Notes: a model not told the origin generated them from the sequence alone. DNA of 64,000 bases from Liolophura sinensis (GCF_032854445.1 NC_088304.1:6395704-6459703), one strand, 5' to 3'. Positions 12,620 through 24,809 are shown, numbered from the stretch's first letter. Numbers and translations are program-made.

Positions 12620-12846
12620 GTGATTTATGCCGGTCACGGACTGCAAATCGTATAAGTGAAAATCTGCTTCAGTATGATGTTAAACAACACTCAGTTAAAT
12701 AAATAAACGACTGTATAATGACCTTGTATATTTGTATATTTTTATATTTGTATATTTACGTTGTCTTTTATCATGGTTTCACCGCCGCCGTATAAGTGAA
12801 ATATTTTTGGCTACGGTGTAAAACACCAATCAAATAAATAAACAAA
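12620..12846 (+). mobile_element. Two SINE tails in succession
   Basis: 12620-12712 ends tatgatgttaaacaacactc then agttaaataaataaa, a SINE-like tail different from SINE-A. 12771-12846 is a SINE-A tail (cgccgtataagtgaaatat; gtgtaaaacaccaatcaaat). Confidence 0.7.
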
Positions 12847-13185
12847 TTATGGCATCAAGAGTACAATTCTTAATATGTTAGTAATATCTATATCTACAAT
12901 ATTATATGTTTAAGACGCCTACTTTGCGTTTTAATATGTTTTTGTCGTGGCGGTAAATGTTAAGGAATATAGAGGTTGTACATAGTGGATCGAAGATGAG
13001 AAGAAGCATCCAGAATCTCTGGTGATCCCCTTCATGATGGTGTTCAGTTCCGATCTGTTCCACAACTGTGACCAATTGCGCTCAGTCATGCAGCTCTAGG
13101 AATCTATATGCACCGCTATGAACAAAATCACCATGCTATATACTGGCTCAATTGAAATCCAACTGGGATGCATTCTTTTGATTGT
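12847..13185. other. Intergenic DNA
   Basis: Nothing recognised. Confidence 0.4.
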
Positions 13186-13441
13186 TGGTTAGCGCGCTAG
13201 CGCAGCGTAATGACCCAGGAGTCTGGCACCAATGCGGTCGCTGTGAGTTCGAGTCCAGCTCATGCTGGCTTCCTCTGGGGCCGTACGTGGGAAGGTCTAT
13301 CAGCAACCTGCGGATGGTCGTGGGTTTCCCCCGGGCTCTGCCCGGTTTCCACCCACTATAATGCTGGCCACCGTCGTATAAGTGAAATATTCTTGAGTAC
13401 GGCGTAAAACACCAATCAAATAAATAAATAAATAAATAAAC
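13186..13441 (+). mobile_element. SINE-A copy, nearly full length
   Basis: gttggttagcgcgctagcgc, caatgcggtcgctgtgagtt, cgagtccagctcatgctggc, gcggatggtcgtgggtttcc and gagtacggcgtaaaacacca followed by five AAAT units. B box gttcgagtcc is intact; the first few bases of the head are missing. Confidence 0.93.
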
Positions 13442-13524
13442 ATTCGTCTGATTAAGGACATCTTAAAACAAAAAGATAATACACGATTTGGCTGTAGATT
13501 AAATTTCAATCGCTTACAATATTT

Positions 13525-13670
13525 CTTGTGCTTTTCCGACATCACTGAAAACTGCTGACTGCTTCTCTGTAAGGAACATGATAATATCTTACTTTATATA
13601 CCTTCTTCTATAGTTCTGTGATGTTTGTGTCTAACGTTGTTTTCGAAAATGGTTTTACTACTACTGACTT
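13525..13670 (-). repeat. Family C fragment
   Basis: cgacatcactgaaaactgct, gactgcttctctgtaag and tctaacgttgttttcgaaaa match the reverse complement of family C. Confidence 0.65.
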
Positions 13671-14045
13671 TGATCCCCCATTACAAGCCTAATGATTTTT
13701 ACTCATTTCCACTGCGTAAAGTGGTTTGAGATTTGCTGAGATTTGCGTGAAACCATGGTCATCTTGGTGTACATCGAAAGTTATAGATATATATCTTTCC
13801 AGGAACATTTTGATGCAGGGCAGTGCACATATTGTTACTCTCGACAAGTGACGTACGATAAATAACTTTTTTACTAAGCAGTTTCCTTTAAATATTTATA
13901 CATAAAGAGCATAACATAAATATCACACTGTCATCCTTGCTCTGGATTTACTATGCATGCTCATGTCTTTTATAATGCGTACATGTCGAACCCAGGATTT
14001 TACTGGTGTACTTAGCACCCCCAAGCCCTGGTCACTTTGAATTGT

Positions 14046-14046
14046 T

Positions 14047-14097
<51 letters not shown>

Positions 14098-14200
14098 TTT
14101 GATTGATGTTTTACGCCGTACTCAAGAATATTTCACTTATGCGACGGTGGGAGGGCCCAGGCAAAACCCATGACCATTCGCAGGTTGCTGCAGACCTGAA
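14046..14200 (-). mobile_element. SINE-A copy, 5'-truncated, with (TTTA)n tail
   Basis: About 14 TTTA units (the antisense A-rich tail) precede gattgatgttttacgccgta, ctcaagaatatttcacttat and aaacccatgaccattcgcag; it ends near gcagacct. Confidence 0.92.
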
Positions 14201-14204
14201 TTAT

Positions 14205-14400
14205 TTTAAAGTCATCGTATATTAAATGTGATGACAACATAACATTTTGAGTAATTCTAATTTTAATTTTATTTTTAATAACTAGAGCTCCCTTTTGGTC
14301 ATAATTATTCATAATTTTCATAATTGGTCATAATTATTCATAATTTTCAGTCGTCGTCGCTCTCGTTTTACTCTCTGTGCTGTAGCCTTCATATCATATT
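14205..14400 (+). repeat. Family B copy with an internal deletion
   Basis: The 5' end (tattaaatgtgatgacaaca, taacattttgagtaattcta) and 3' end (tcgtcgctctcgttttactc, tctgtgctgtag) are present. The middle is replaced by AT-rich DNA in which cataattattcataattttc is duplicated. Confidence 0.6.
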
Positions 14401-14494
14401 GTGTTCATGTAATATTGTCCTGCTGCATGGGACAGGATACTGCTGGCGCAGTACGCATCACCGAAGCCTGGTCTTCTTGCATGGTTTTAATGTG

Positions 14495-14670
14495 ATTCTA
14501 TGTTAAATATGATGACAACACAGCATTTTGAGTAATTCTAGACCAGTGCATGACGTCTAATAAAATGCAATTAACATCACGTCACATCATTTTTTGACCT
14601 AATTTTGCTTAAACCATGATGCTAGGGGGCGTGTAAATTGCTGCTATTTACGCATTTGACAGAATGTAAA
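14495..14670 (+). repeat. Family B copy, 5' half
   Basis: atgatgacaacacagcattt, tgagtaattctagaccagtg, ctaataaaatgcaattaaca and gctagggggcgtgtaaattg follow the consensus. Confidence 0.8.
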
Positions 14671-15239
14671 ACGTAACGCATGCATGAGATGCTTAATCTG
14701 AAAAAGCCGCAAAAACACGCTAGAAGAAAGTGTCCTGAAAAGTGTTTACTTTTCAGTGTTTACTTTTCAGACCTGAACCGGCAATTTCATTTGACTAGAA
14801 ATTTCAAAGTGATGTCAATCATAACGGATGGATACATTCGGAAACCGAATGTACTTATTATGTACACTCTGCGCACTTAAGTTTTTTCAAACCGTCAAGA
14901 TTAACCACAACTGATCGATATATTCGGAACTATAAAACATAGAATAACATAAGCTAATGGTGATGGAATAGACATCTGCATTTATGAGGCACTATCGTTT
15001 TAGTTACAAATGGCGATATACAAGGCACATTAATTCGGGCTGTTTAGCAGCGTGTTGTAGGCCGTTTGGTTTATAGAGAACACAGAAATAAAAGAGGTAT
15101 TGCCACATTATTTTATGATTTATGGGCTATTATAGTCGAATCCAGTAACGAGAACTTGATTTATGTGATGGGCGAGATGTAATTGGTTAAATATTGTTTT
15201 TGTCCCGATGTCGTAGACGTGTGAATTTTGATTTCCTTT

Positions 15240-15930
15240 AGACAGCATTAGGGCGTCTTATGCCCGCCCTTTGCCTTACTGGCGGATCCCCGGGGGACAG
15301 GTTCCAAAAATCCATGTCCACGAACGCTGTAGGGGAGGAAGGAATACTGTTCGAGACACAAGTAAGACGGACTGCCACAACTATCGTAAAGACGCCAATT
15401 AACGCCATTGCCGTCTAAATGCCCTCGTGGAATGAGTCCTAGTGTGTTGTTCTCTGTCCCGTTCACGGATGAATCTGAAGACGAGAGACTGTCCTGAGCA
15501 CTGCTGGTGTGAGAAATCTCGCTCACGTGACGTCCAGCGTGTCAGGGCGTTGATAGAGGTTGCTTTCGGCATCCTCTACCCGTCATTTCACCAGCCATCA
15601 GAGGATAGCGTGCAGAGAACCGAGGTGAGAATATCGCACCCTCTTCCTGCCGACAAGACGAATCATTGAGAGGACCTAGTGACAGGATGAAGGCACAAAC
15701 ACAGGGCTCTCCGACAAACGCATCGGCAAATATTTTACGAGGTGCGACTTCCGTCAGGACGACGTTAACTCCGCAGCAAAGAATCCCTCCGCTGGGATTC
15801 ACTGATATTCTATGCACACAATACGGTCCACCTTTCAGATACTTCCGAGAAACGAGAAATGGTTTTAAGCAACATTACCGAAACATAAACATGACTGTCT
15901 TCGCTTTGGAAAAGCTGCTTAAATAAAAAT
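15240..15930. other. GC-richer, repeat-free island with open frames on both strands
   Basis: GC-richer than its flanks and without any of the window's repeats. On the minus strand one frame runs from 15817 to 15248 with a single internal stop (TGA at 15542-15544). Its downstream half begins with a GTG codon (VSEISHTSSAQDSLSSSDSS) and ends RGSASKAKGGHKTP-stop. On the + strand 15666-15926 is also open (86 codons). No recognised domain and no convincing splice sites. It could be an exon of an unrecognised gene or conserved non-coding DNA. Confidence 0.35.
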
Positions 15931-16595
15931 TGGCTAGGTGTTCAAAATAGAGCACTTGTTTTTCTTCGACCCTTTAGAATTTAGATTATAGAGCCTTTCT
16001 ACCTCTGAAAGGCTTTAACATGAGAAACGTTGCGTGCTTTAATTGTTTCTTTTGATTTTGTACCGTATATTTAAATACTCTCATGCATTGATAAAAACAT
16101 AACATTGTGATTGATTATAATAACAATTTATATCTTAATATATACTCTCTTTTGATATTAAAATACCATGGGATACCATACCTGAGAATCTTGCTTTTAG
16201 TAAAACACATACCGTAGCCATAATCGCAGTTTACTGTTTCGTTTCTTCTAACAGCTAACGATGAAAATGTTCATGACAAAAATTTGATTAATTAGAATAT
16301 ATGTAAGTTTAAAACAATGAGATACAATAAATTTTACTTTGCCTATACAGTTTGTTTTTATGACTTTTCCTAAAATCATATCCGATCAGATACTAGTCTT
16401 AATGATTAAACATGCCATTTTTTCCCGTTGCATGTATACGTGGTGTGGCATATTTCTTACTATACACATAGTAAGAAATATAGTAAGATGGTTTAAAAAA
16501 GTATCACATAGTCACTGACTTGATTTTAAAAAATGACAACAATTCACTTATATAGATGACAGTTTATAATGGCGAAGGATCTAGGCGTTAAAACA
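15931..16595. other. Intergenic AT-rich DNA
   Basis: Nothing recognised. A short palindrome, cttactatacacatagtaag, lies at 16456-16475. Confidence 0.45.
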
Positions 16596-16760
16596 TTCGA
16601 ATGCCAACCCTCAACCAGATGGTCGTTCCGGGTCAATAGTCGAGAGACCTCCACACAAACCAGTAAAGATCAAAGAAAATATATAAATTACGACACTAAG
16701 AGGGATTCTTACAAGGAGAAGTAAGAAGCTTAATAAGGTTCGTGCAGAGGAAACCGTCGA
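16596..16760 (+). repeat. Family C copy, diverged
   Basis: cattcgaatgccaaccctca, gtcgttccgggtcaatagtc and acgacactaagagggattct are family C landmarks. Confidence 0.55.
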
Positions 16761-17229
16761 ATACCTTACCACACATATACACAGCACAAACTGATAGGCA
16801 TATACATGTTAAAATATAAACGGCTACTTGACCACTCTAGTAGACATGTCAATTGGTTTCTATGAAACAGCGGTGGAAATGATTTACTGAAAATGGTAAT
16901 GGTATATAAAGGACGCCAGCCTGTGTTTTAACTAACATCTATGCGGGTATCGTCCCATCATATACATGTTTATGGATAAAAGCTATATGTATGAGCTAAA
17001 CCGATGTAAATCAGATACTTTCGAGGAATCGCTTCCCAAAAGATACAGCCGCGGCACGAATGGTAAATCGATTAATACAGTAAATGATGTGCAAGTGTTT
17101 TGAAAGTAAATGCATGAAGCAATAGTGTATACCACTCTGTAGAGCCAGTTGGTCGCTAGATATGAAATTTGATATCTAGTCACTTTTTCGAGAGAACTGT
17201 TTGAGAGTAATACACGCTCAATGGTTTAG
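16761..17229. other. Intergenic DNA
   Basis: Nothing recognised apart from short local inverted repeats around 17155-17180 (ctagatatgaaatttgatatctag). Confidence 0.4.
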
Positions 17230-17905
17230 TGAAAATATTACGTGATAATCTGTTTTCGGTGCGAACGGCAGAGTTGATTCACAGAAATCCTAATGCAGGC
17301 TTAGCATGGTGTAAACAGTTGAACACATTGTGTTCGTTTTCGCCCCTCTTATTGCCCGGCAGAAAAAGGGCGACAAGATTTACTGTAAAACTACTCCAAC
17401 ATTAGAGACAAGAAAAAGTTAATTGAAGAGTCGGTATAAGCCGCTGCGGTCGGGGGACTAGCTAGAAAAGTCATTTGCCCCGATCCACGTCTTGCATTTT
17501 GATGGACTGAGCGCTGTCGAGTGGTCCGTTTTCGGATATTCGCTGCTTCTCTTCCACATCTGTCCGTGTTTTTACTTGATCCGGGGGAACGGTTCGTAAT
17601 TGTAACACGCAGATCTTTAGCTTGGCAATTACTGGCTTTTATTAAGCAATTTTTCACCCCTATCCTCGGCTCGTTGGTATTCGTCGTAGAGGCTGACTTC
17701 AGGTAATGCCCCGTCCAGGGAGATTGCCATTTCGCCGAGGCACCAGTGTTAGAAACGCAGACACGCTGCCTTAATGGCCGCTAGGACGAGTGGAACGGTA
17801 GATTACCGGTCTAAGTTGTCGAACAAGTTTGCCCAAGGACATCTCCTAGTAATTCGTTCGGTAATTCGCCCTTAATTAATGACCACGTCGCATGAATACG
17901 CCGCG
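17230..17905. promoter_or_regulatory. Candidate cis-regulatory island
   Basis: Repeat-free and GC-richer than its surroundings, with short AT cores typical of homeodomain sites (ttaattgaag, gtaattgtaac, cttaattaatg). No ORF of note. The regulatory call is inference from composition and absence of repeats. Confidence 0.25.
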
Positions 17906-19306
17906 AAAAGGTAGGGGTTATTTAAAAGCTTTTTTACCACCAAGACTGTCTCTTATTTAGGATTGTCGAGCTATGGCAGATTACCATCATCCCGGCTCCT
18001 AATCCAGGTTGAATCTCTTCTAACGTCGTCGCTTGGCGAGGACTAATTTCTCTTAAATAAAACACATAGAGGACATCGTGTGTATAGTACCATAGGGAAG
18101 CTGAACCGTCCTTACCAATGTGGCATAAGGAACGTTTCATCCATATGATAAAGGAATTATAAGTTTTCACTATTTTATTGTGAAAATAATATGATTCAAT
18201 AAATAAAACCACGACTGACAGAACCTCAACTCACTGATTCATTACTCTATCCTTCATATTTCATTACTTAACATTAATTTAAAAAAGAAAAAACTTGTAT
18301 GAATATGCATTGATATACCTCTTTATTTTTGTGATGTTGCACAACCGATATATCGTAATTCAGTCAGAAAAATCGCAAACATTGAAAAACTCGAAGACGC
18401 AGCCATCTTATCAATTTAACCAATCACAAGCGAGTTATTAATATAACCCGAGGATGCAACTGTTTCCGTTTGCGTCACCCATACCCTGTTTACCTTGTAA
18501 CCATACGAGTGAAGGGAAATTGTATTTCCGGTTGACGTATGACGTATTATGAATTTCTGATTAAAACTTGATTTTGATTTATACCAAGCCTGCCAGAAGG
18601 AAATGTATGTCGCGCTTAGGGCTATTTTCACAACTCTTCCTAAATATTATTTGTTGTCTTTTCTTTTAAAATACATTGGATGTATTCGTTTGTTCACTGC
18701 AGGTATATCCCATGTTTAACTTTGTGTCTTTTTTCAAGAAAGCGGAGTGTAATTTTTCTGAGAATGGAGGTAGAACTGCCTCTTATCCTGATATAACCAA
18801 TGGACCTGTGTGTCTCCGAATATGCGTGCAGGGTTATTAGCCATCCTGTTTATCTATAAAATGGAACAGAGTTTTATTGCTTGAAAGTAATTTATCCATT
18901 TCACAAGAACTGACTGCTCTGCATACCACATAAATACGAGTAGATAACAAATTAGCCTACTCTTTTTTTAAAAACTCTAACTTATTGCCACATCATGTAA
19001 TTTAGTTTCACTTCTATACATGAGTGTGTTTTCCCCAACTCACCATCACTCTATTTTACATCATAATCACCCCGTGCTGTAAGAACTGTCAGTACACCAA
19101 TACACACTCAAAATAAGTGTGAAACCCGGTGTTTATCCATGAAAAACATATTTAGCAACTAAAGAGCAGTGATTATTGTACTAAACCTATGAAATATTTA
19201 CATAGCCTTTACATTAAGTGTCAAAAGCCGTCAAACATGTACAAATATTTACTATATAGTAAATAATGTGGCATGTGTTCACGTAGTAAATGTTACATAA
19301 ACATTT
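17906..19306. other. Intergenic AT-rich DNA
   Basis: No gene and no clear member of the repeat families. Confidence 0.4.
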
Positions 19307-19465
19307 ATTCATTTATTTATTTATTTGATTGGTGTTATACGCCATACTCAAGAATATTTCACTTATACGACCAGCATTATAGTGGGTGGAAACCGATAAG
19401 AGCCCGGGGAGGGGGGGTGGACCCACGACCATCCGCAGGCTGCTGAGAGACCTTCCAACGTACGG
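19307..19465 (-). mobile_element. SINE-A copy, 5'-truncated
   Basis: tttatttgattggtgttata, cgccatactcaagaatattt, agcccggggaggg, acccacgaccatccgcaggc and ccttccaacgtacgg in antisense order. Confidence 0.92.
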
Positions 19466-20435
19466 GTTACATAAACATGTCACATGTTTACCATAGTAAG
19501 CACATTTGCATATATATTCACATTTTACTCTTAATATATACACAAAGTAATGTTTACTTGATTATCTGTGTTTAAAAACTAAACACTTATTTTAGTGTGT
19601 ACGCAAAGTAGCGCACATCCCAAAAACACAGCCTTCATTGTGACTCAGTAGTTTGGCATTTTATTTAGACTCGTACACACGTCAGTAAATTGTACCATCT
19701 ATGGTATGATCGATGATAAAATATGACTTATCACAATGTGTATACATACGCATTCCTTAAAAAAAAACTACAATTTATTACCTTTTTTATTAATATTGTT
19801 TACATATTTATTACCTTGTTTCTTTACTTATTATTATTACTTTAACCACATTGTTATACTGCTTTTTTTGGCGTAAAAACTTAGAAAACATATGTTGTCT
19901 TGCCTTGTCCCCGTACCCATTTATATACCCCCCCCCCCCACCCCCCTCACACACACACTTCACCCGCCGCCGCACGACCCACCGCCTCGCTCCACACGAC
20001 ATTACAGTCTGTAGACTATATAATGCCCATGGGACTCGTGGACTGATGGATTCAAACATCCGTAAACGTATAAACATAGTAGAAGGACCAATTTCTATTA
20101 AAGTAGTGTAATTTAATTTTCCATCTTTGCTCGTTAATCGTTGGCTATAAGTTTGGTACAAATGCCGCCTGTTAGTTTGCTAGTCTGACAGAGTAGGCCC
20201 TATTTCGCGCCTGGTTAGATTTAATCATCTATTTTATTATAGACTTACGAAAGGTTATATCAATTCCTTCAATGACTGAGCACGGAAAGCGATGGAAACA
20301 ACAATTCGTTCGAGCCTCGAGTCGAATAAACTCTCTACTCCATAGTATCCCGGCACGAAATCGTTTTCTATCATTCTCAAGCCTACCGGGAGAAATACCA
20401 GCATTTTTATTCCAGTCAGGTTAAGCTAATGTTAC
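19466..20435. other. Intergenic DNA with a C/CA-rich tract
   Basis: A low-complexity C-rich, CACACA-rich run lies at 19927-19975. The rest is AT-rich with no recognised element. Confidence 0.5.
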
Positions 20436-21260
20436 GAAAAGCAAATTAACTGGAAATTAACTAGAAACGAGAGCGACAGAACGAGCAATGGGTTGCTAGC
20501 GCGAGCCAGAAACATCCGGGCGGGTGATCAAATGCCCGGATGAATTGCGGTAGTAATGTTCCGCAAACTGCCCCCCGACTTAATGTCGTCTGGTTCGGGT
20601 ATCGAAACGAAGAGAAAAGAGTCCAGGGAAGAGAGCAGCATTTATGCCACTGCTCCCCGAAACGACGGGACAATAATGACTTGCCGAATAATGGCAGTTC
20701 GACGTTTTTACGCACCAACCAGCGATAACAAATTTATAGTACAATGGTTTTTGACACGCGGCCATGGAGAGTGGTCCTGGTTGACGGTAAATTGGCCGCT
20801 GAACGAAATTGACAATTACGGGTGGCGGGACCGAGACACGCGAAACGGAGGCTGCCTCTCCCCCAAGACCACGTTCAGAGACACAGCCTGCACTCTAAAT
20901 GTATTAGAAACGTGAAGCGACACTTAAGTTGCTAATAAATCTGGGAAAGCCTTAATTCTCAAAGCCGCCTCCGACCCCTGGCCCTTAAAATCCACACGGG
21001 TCGCGCGTAGCTTCTTAAACTGAGATCAGCTGTGTAAACAACGAAGAACTATTGCCGTGGGTGAAGGAAGCCGGGCGACGGTCATCGGGCAGATCGCTGG
21101 GGCTAATGTACGGATTATACTCTCGCCTTCATACGCGTCATTTTATTGGCTGCTCCAAGCTGATGGGGTTTAGATTGAGAAGTAATATGGGAGCAGGAAG
21201 ATTAAATACAAGACAATTGTCAGCACTACAAGGCGTGTTGACGCTAAAGTGGCATCACTT
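20436..21260. promoter_or_regulatory. Candidate cis-regulatory island
   Basis: The largest repeat-free, GC-richer block between 16 and 30 kb. It contains several plausible factor sites: cagctgtgtaaacaac (E-box beside a forkhead-like core, 21028), acaatgg (SOX-like, 20740), ttttattggc (CCAAT/Hox-like, 21142). ORFs on both strands up to 119 codons show no domain. Regulatory role is inferred. Confidence 0.3.
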
Positions 21261-21677
21261 ACGTGCATGCTGGATGACGCGAAAAAACTCTTGTCTCTAT
21301 TATAGATTTGAGTTAAAAAAAAATTTTTTTTATTTATTTGATTTATTTGATTTATTTTGTACACGATTTATTCATCAATTGATTGAGCCACCGCTTTATT
21401 CGTAGACTGATGAAAACTTATTTGATCAGTCACATCAATGAGTGTTCTCAGGGAGTGTCAAAGCCATCATTTACCAAATTAAACTAGACTAAGACTTGTT
21501 GTTAATACATTTGCCGTTGTAGAGACATTCGTGGACAAGCGATTGTCGAAATAACGGTACATACGCTTCCATCTTTTTTCATAACGTAAGACGTAGCTCC
21601 TGTTTAGTTCAGGTTAGTCAACGATGAACTACTTTGTGTAATCTTGAACACATCAATAGTTTCAAACTATTGCCCTT
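21261..21677. other. Intergenic DNA
   Basis: Poly-T and TTTATTTGA tract at 21318-21360; otherwise nothing recognised. Confidence 0.45.
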
Positions 21678-21851
21678 TCTGGCTTCCTTTCCAGCCGTAA
21701 ATGGGAAGGTCTGTAGCAACCTGCGGATGGTCGTGGGTTTCCCGCGGGCTCTGCCCGGTTTCCTCCTACCATAATGCTGGCCGCCGTCGTGTAAGTGAAA
21801 TATTCTTGAGTACGGCCTAAAACACCAATCAAATAAAATAAATAAATTAAA
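21678..21851 (+). mobile_element. SINE-A copy, 5'-truncated
   Basis: ggcttcctttccagccgtaa, cctgcggatggtcgtgggtt, cctaccataatgctggccgc and ttgagtacggcctaaaacac followed by an A-rich tail. Confidence 0.92.
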
Positions 21852-21927
21852 AGAAAACAATAACACAAACTTTGTTTGTGGTTTTAAGGTGCTTTCTCTA
21901 TAAACCCCAGAGCACAACAACAACAAG

Positions 21928-22023
21928 AAAATAAGAAAGGACAATAAAAAGTTTTTAAAAGAATTATATATATTATATATATATATAATTTTTAAAAAAA
22001 ATTGTATTGTCCTTTCTTATTTT
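21928..22023. repeat. Perfect 19-bp inverted repeat around an AT loop
   Basis: The left arm aaaataagaaaggacaata (21928-21946) and right arm tattgtcctttcttatttt (22005-22023) are exact reverse complements. The spacer is almost pure A/T and can itself pair in part. Confidence 0.9.
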
Positions 22024-23990
22024 CTTCCATTGATAATTTACGTCATATTCACCAATTTTTGACTTGTGGGACTACCGTCTGTGTTGTGAACCAAAAACAA
22101 GAATTCATAACGTTTAATATGGTGGTCAGTTTAACGTGTTTAGGAAACCGGAGTGCACGAGGTACACAAATAACCTTTGATAAGTTACTGACGAGCTCTT
22201 CCACTGGTGACGTACAAGTACAGATGCACACCATACTCGTGAGAAGAGGAGTGGTTTTCAACGAACATCGAGACTTTACGAACACTGAAATTGGTGCAAG
22301 CAATGTCCACGTCTGGATTTGAACCCACCGTTGTTGTGCTCTGGGGTCTCAAAATCTTGAATTGTTTGCCTGCCTGCTGTTTGGCTTTAGCTGAGTAACT
22401 TTCATTTTTATTGTCTGTCAAAGCATGAACGGTGCTTCTTTGTTTCAAGCCGGAATCAATGCTGACATATTTATAGTACTGTCTGACGAGAATATGATGT
22501 GAAAGGCACCATACGTTGTCACCCACCTGCAACCAATACCAAATGGCCGAGTTTTGAGATCAAACCCTGTTGTCCGTAAAGATAAAAACGTTCTACTGTA
22601 TCATGTGACTAGTTTTTTGTTACTAGTATTAATTTACAAATAAACTGTCTCGCTGTATTGTCTCGGAGGCAGAAATAACATCTCTTTCCTTCAGGAACTC
22701 CTAAAGTTCAACACAGGCTCAGTTACTCTGTTTTCTTAATAACATTTTGTTAAGTTTTTCTCTCACTGTTCCAGTAAATGCAACCAATAACAGTAACCTA
22801 ACATTTCTGACTGTTCACATGACACAGCAGGTTTTTTTAAACATTAACGATTATAGATTTCGAACTCGAACTCCCCTTTAAAGCAAGATTTCCTTAGTAC
22901 GGTTTACACACACCGTGACGGAACTCTGACCTCCGAGTGCATGGCATTACAATGGCGTCGGGACCCCACTTTTTACGTGGTAGGAAGAATTTAATCAGGA
23001 AAAAGTATATGCTACACAGTGTCTCGTTATAGAATTTCGGTTCATTTACTGTACTAATGTGAACAAATAAGACAAGATCAAACAACATTATTTCAAAAAA
23101 GATTAAGTGCCGACATGATATTTATTTATAGCTACGTCTGGTTATATATATAAATTAGGCTAGTATGCAATTTAGAGCTAGATTCTCCTTGTTTTTCACA
23201 AATAACGTCAAGTAAGAAAGAATTTAAAATTATATTCTGAATTTTTAAATTTCCGTTTACATAGTTGCCAAACGTTCTTCTGCACGGCTGTCCTATAAAT
23301 GTCGAGACCCCAATGTTAGACTTGGATCAACAACTCCTCAACTCCATTTTTGGTCAGTTTTCCCCCTCCGTACTCTTTTAGGGTCCTCGTCTCTGGGCAC
23401 CAGTTAACTTTGAATGACTGAAAAACTCGTCCATACGACAGTTTAGGGTCGCGGAGTGTCTGGGGACGAGGAGGCCCCTGGACCCTCTCCTGAGGGGGCA
23501 CGGACAGATTTTAATTTTCTTCTGAAGCGACTGCAATAACTCTAGATCGAGAGTGTTGGAGAACTGAATGAAGATAACCTTGAAAAATACGTTTATTAGA
23601 CGTTACTTACTTGCATGTTTTTTATTCTTAATATGCAACATAGTTTCTATACGAAAGCGTCAAAAATTCTTCTCGAGGGGTAAAAATGATTTTAGACTAT
23701 TGTCTTCCTGAGGCCCTGGTGGTCAGTCTGGCAGTTATGAGAAATGTTCGCCCTCATATATGTGCAAACTTCTAGAGTTCATTGAATTAAACATCTATCC
23801 AATAAATGAAATATTATAGATGCCTGATTTGAATACAGACCTATTAGCGAATGTACACTTCGTTTTGGTGGACTGTCAGGTTTTTCTGATACGTGCGTGT
23901 CTGCACATTGTCAATTTGTGACCCCTAAAACTAACCCGTCCTCTGTATTACAACGCCAATGCCAGGAAAATCATTTGAACATTTGATATA
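22024..23990. other. Intergenic DNA with a tRNA-like fragment
   Basis: At 22305-22350, ggatttgaacccaccg next to gttgttgtgctctggggtc reads on the minus strand as a B-box-containing SINE head. The motif ccccagagcacaacaacaac also occurs on the + strand at 21904. No gene seen; 23310-23540 is slightly GC-richer. Confidence 0.4.
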
Positions 23991-24480
23991 CTTTTTGACT
24001 GGAGGTCAGTTCATTTCTGGGAGCAGAACTCTCGAGGGAGACTGAGGTAATAGAAATGTATGGAGGCCGTCTTGGCGTTGGCAAACGTCGTCAGCCTTGC
24101 ATACACAAGATTCTGTTTGTACACGGCCCGTCTTGAAGGCCGGCAAGTTTGGAGAAGGCCTTAATTGATAGAGGAGTTCCGAGAGCTTTTCAACCAGCTA
24201 GCGCTCTGCTAAGATAGAAGGTGGTCAGGCTTCGTCTCCAAGGGCCGCTAACTCGCACCTCGCGTGTGTCGGTGAAAAGGAGTCTCTGGCGACGTTCATT
24301 GTAAAATGCTAATTGCTCCTCTCAACAAACATTGGCTTATGTCCTAACGCATGGTTTTAATAGATCCGAACTGATGAAACCGATTAGCGCCAGGGCCCAA
24401 GACGCTAGTAATAAAACTCTCAACAATTTTGACCTTCAAATTGGGGGAAGACTGACTCAAGACTCCTGAGAAAATCGCCT
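23991..24480. promoter_or_regulatory. Candidate cis-regulatory island with SOX-POU-like site
   Basis: Repeat-free, GC-richer block. CATTGT at 24297-24302 is followed after three bases by ATGCTAAT at 24306-24313, resembling a SOX site next to an octamer (POU) site. Also ccttaattgatag, aacaaacattgg and taatagatc. The function is inferred. Confidence 0.3.
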
Positions 24481-24809
24481 GATTGGGACATTCTGTTCAC
24501 CTGACCTCATACGAAGAAGTTAATCCAAGTCATATGAGAATGTACCATGTAAGGGTGAATGTATCTAGATGCAGACCACAAATATCATTTCCTGGTTTGA
24601 CAGGACGAATGCAGTTCCGTCTATTTTGGCATTGTGTCTTTTTTCTTTTTTGTCATTGTTATGTTTTTTTCTGAGTGTTATTTTTCGGGCAGACAATGAG
24701 GTTAACTGCCAGATGTGTTTGGTGTGTGTTTGTTAGATGACACAGTGATGAATAATGATGAATAATCTGCCTCAGTGCTGTAAATCTGAACGATGTTAAA
24801 CAGTTATGG

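Noticed and set aside
13210-13545. ORFs inside SINE-A copies (also at 38.6, 46.9, 60.2, 62.9 kb) with recurring peptides such as [13 protein letters not shown]
   Set aside because: The shared peptide is only the translated SINE tail; SINEs do not code for protein.
20556-20915. 119-codon + strand ORF
   Set aside because: Overlaps open frames on the other strand in a GC-rich block. No domain, splice context or family resemblance.
23316-23501. 61-codon minus-strand ORF in a GC-richer stretch
   Set aside because: Short, no domain, no splice context.
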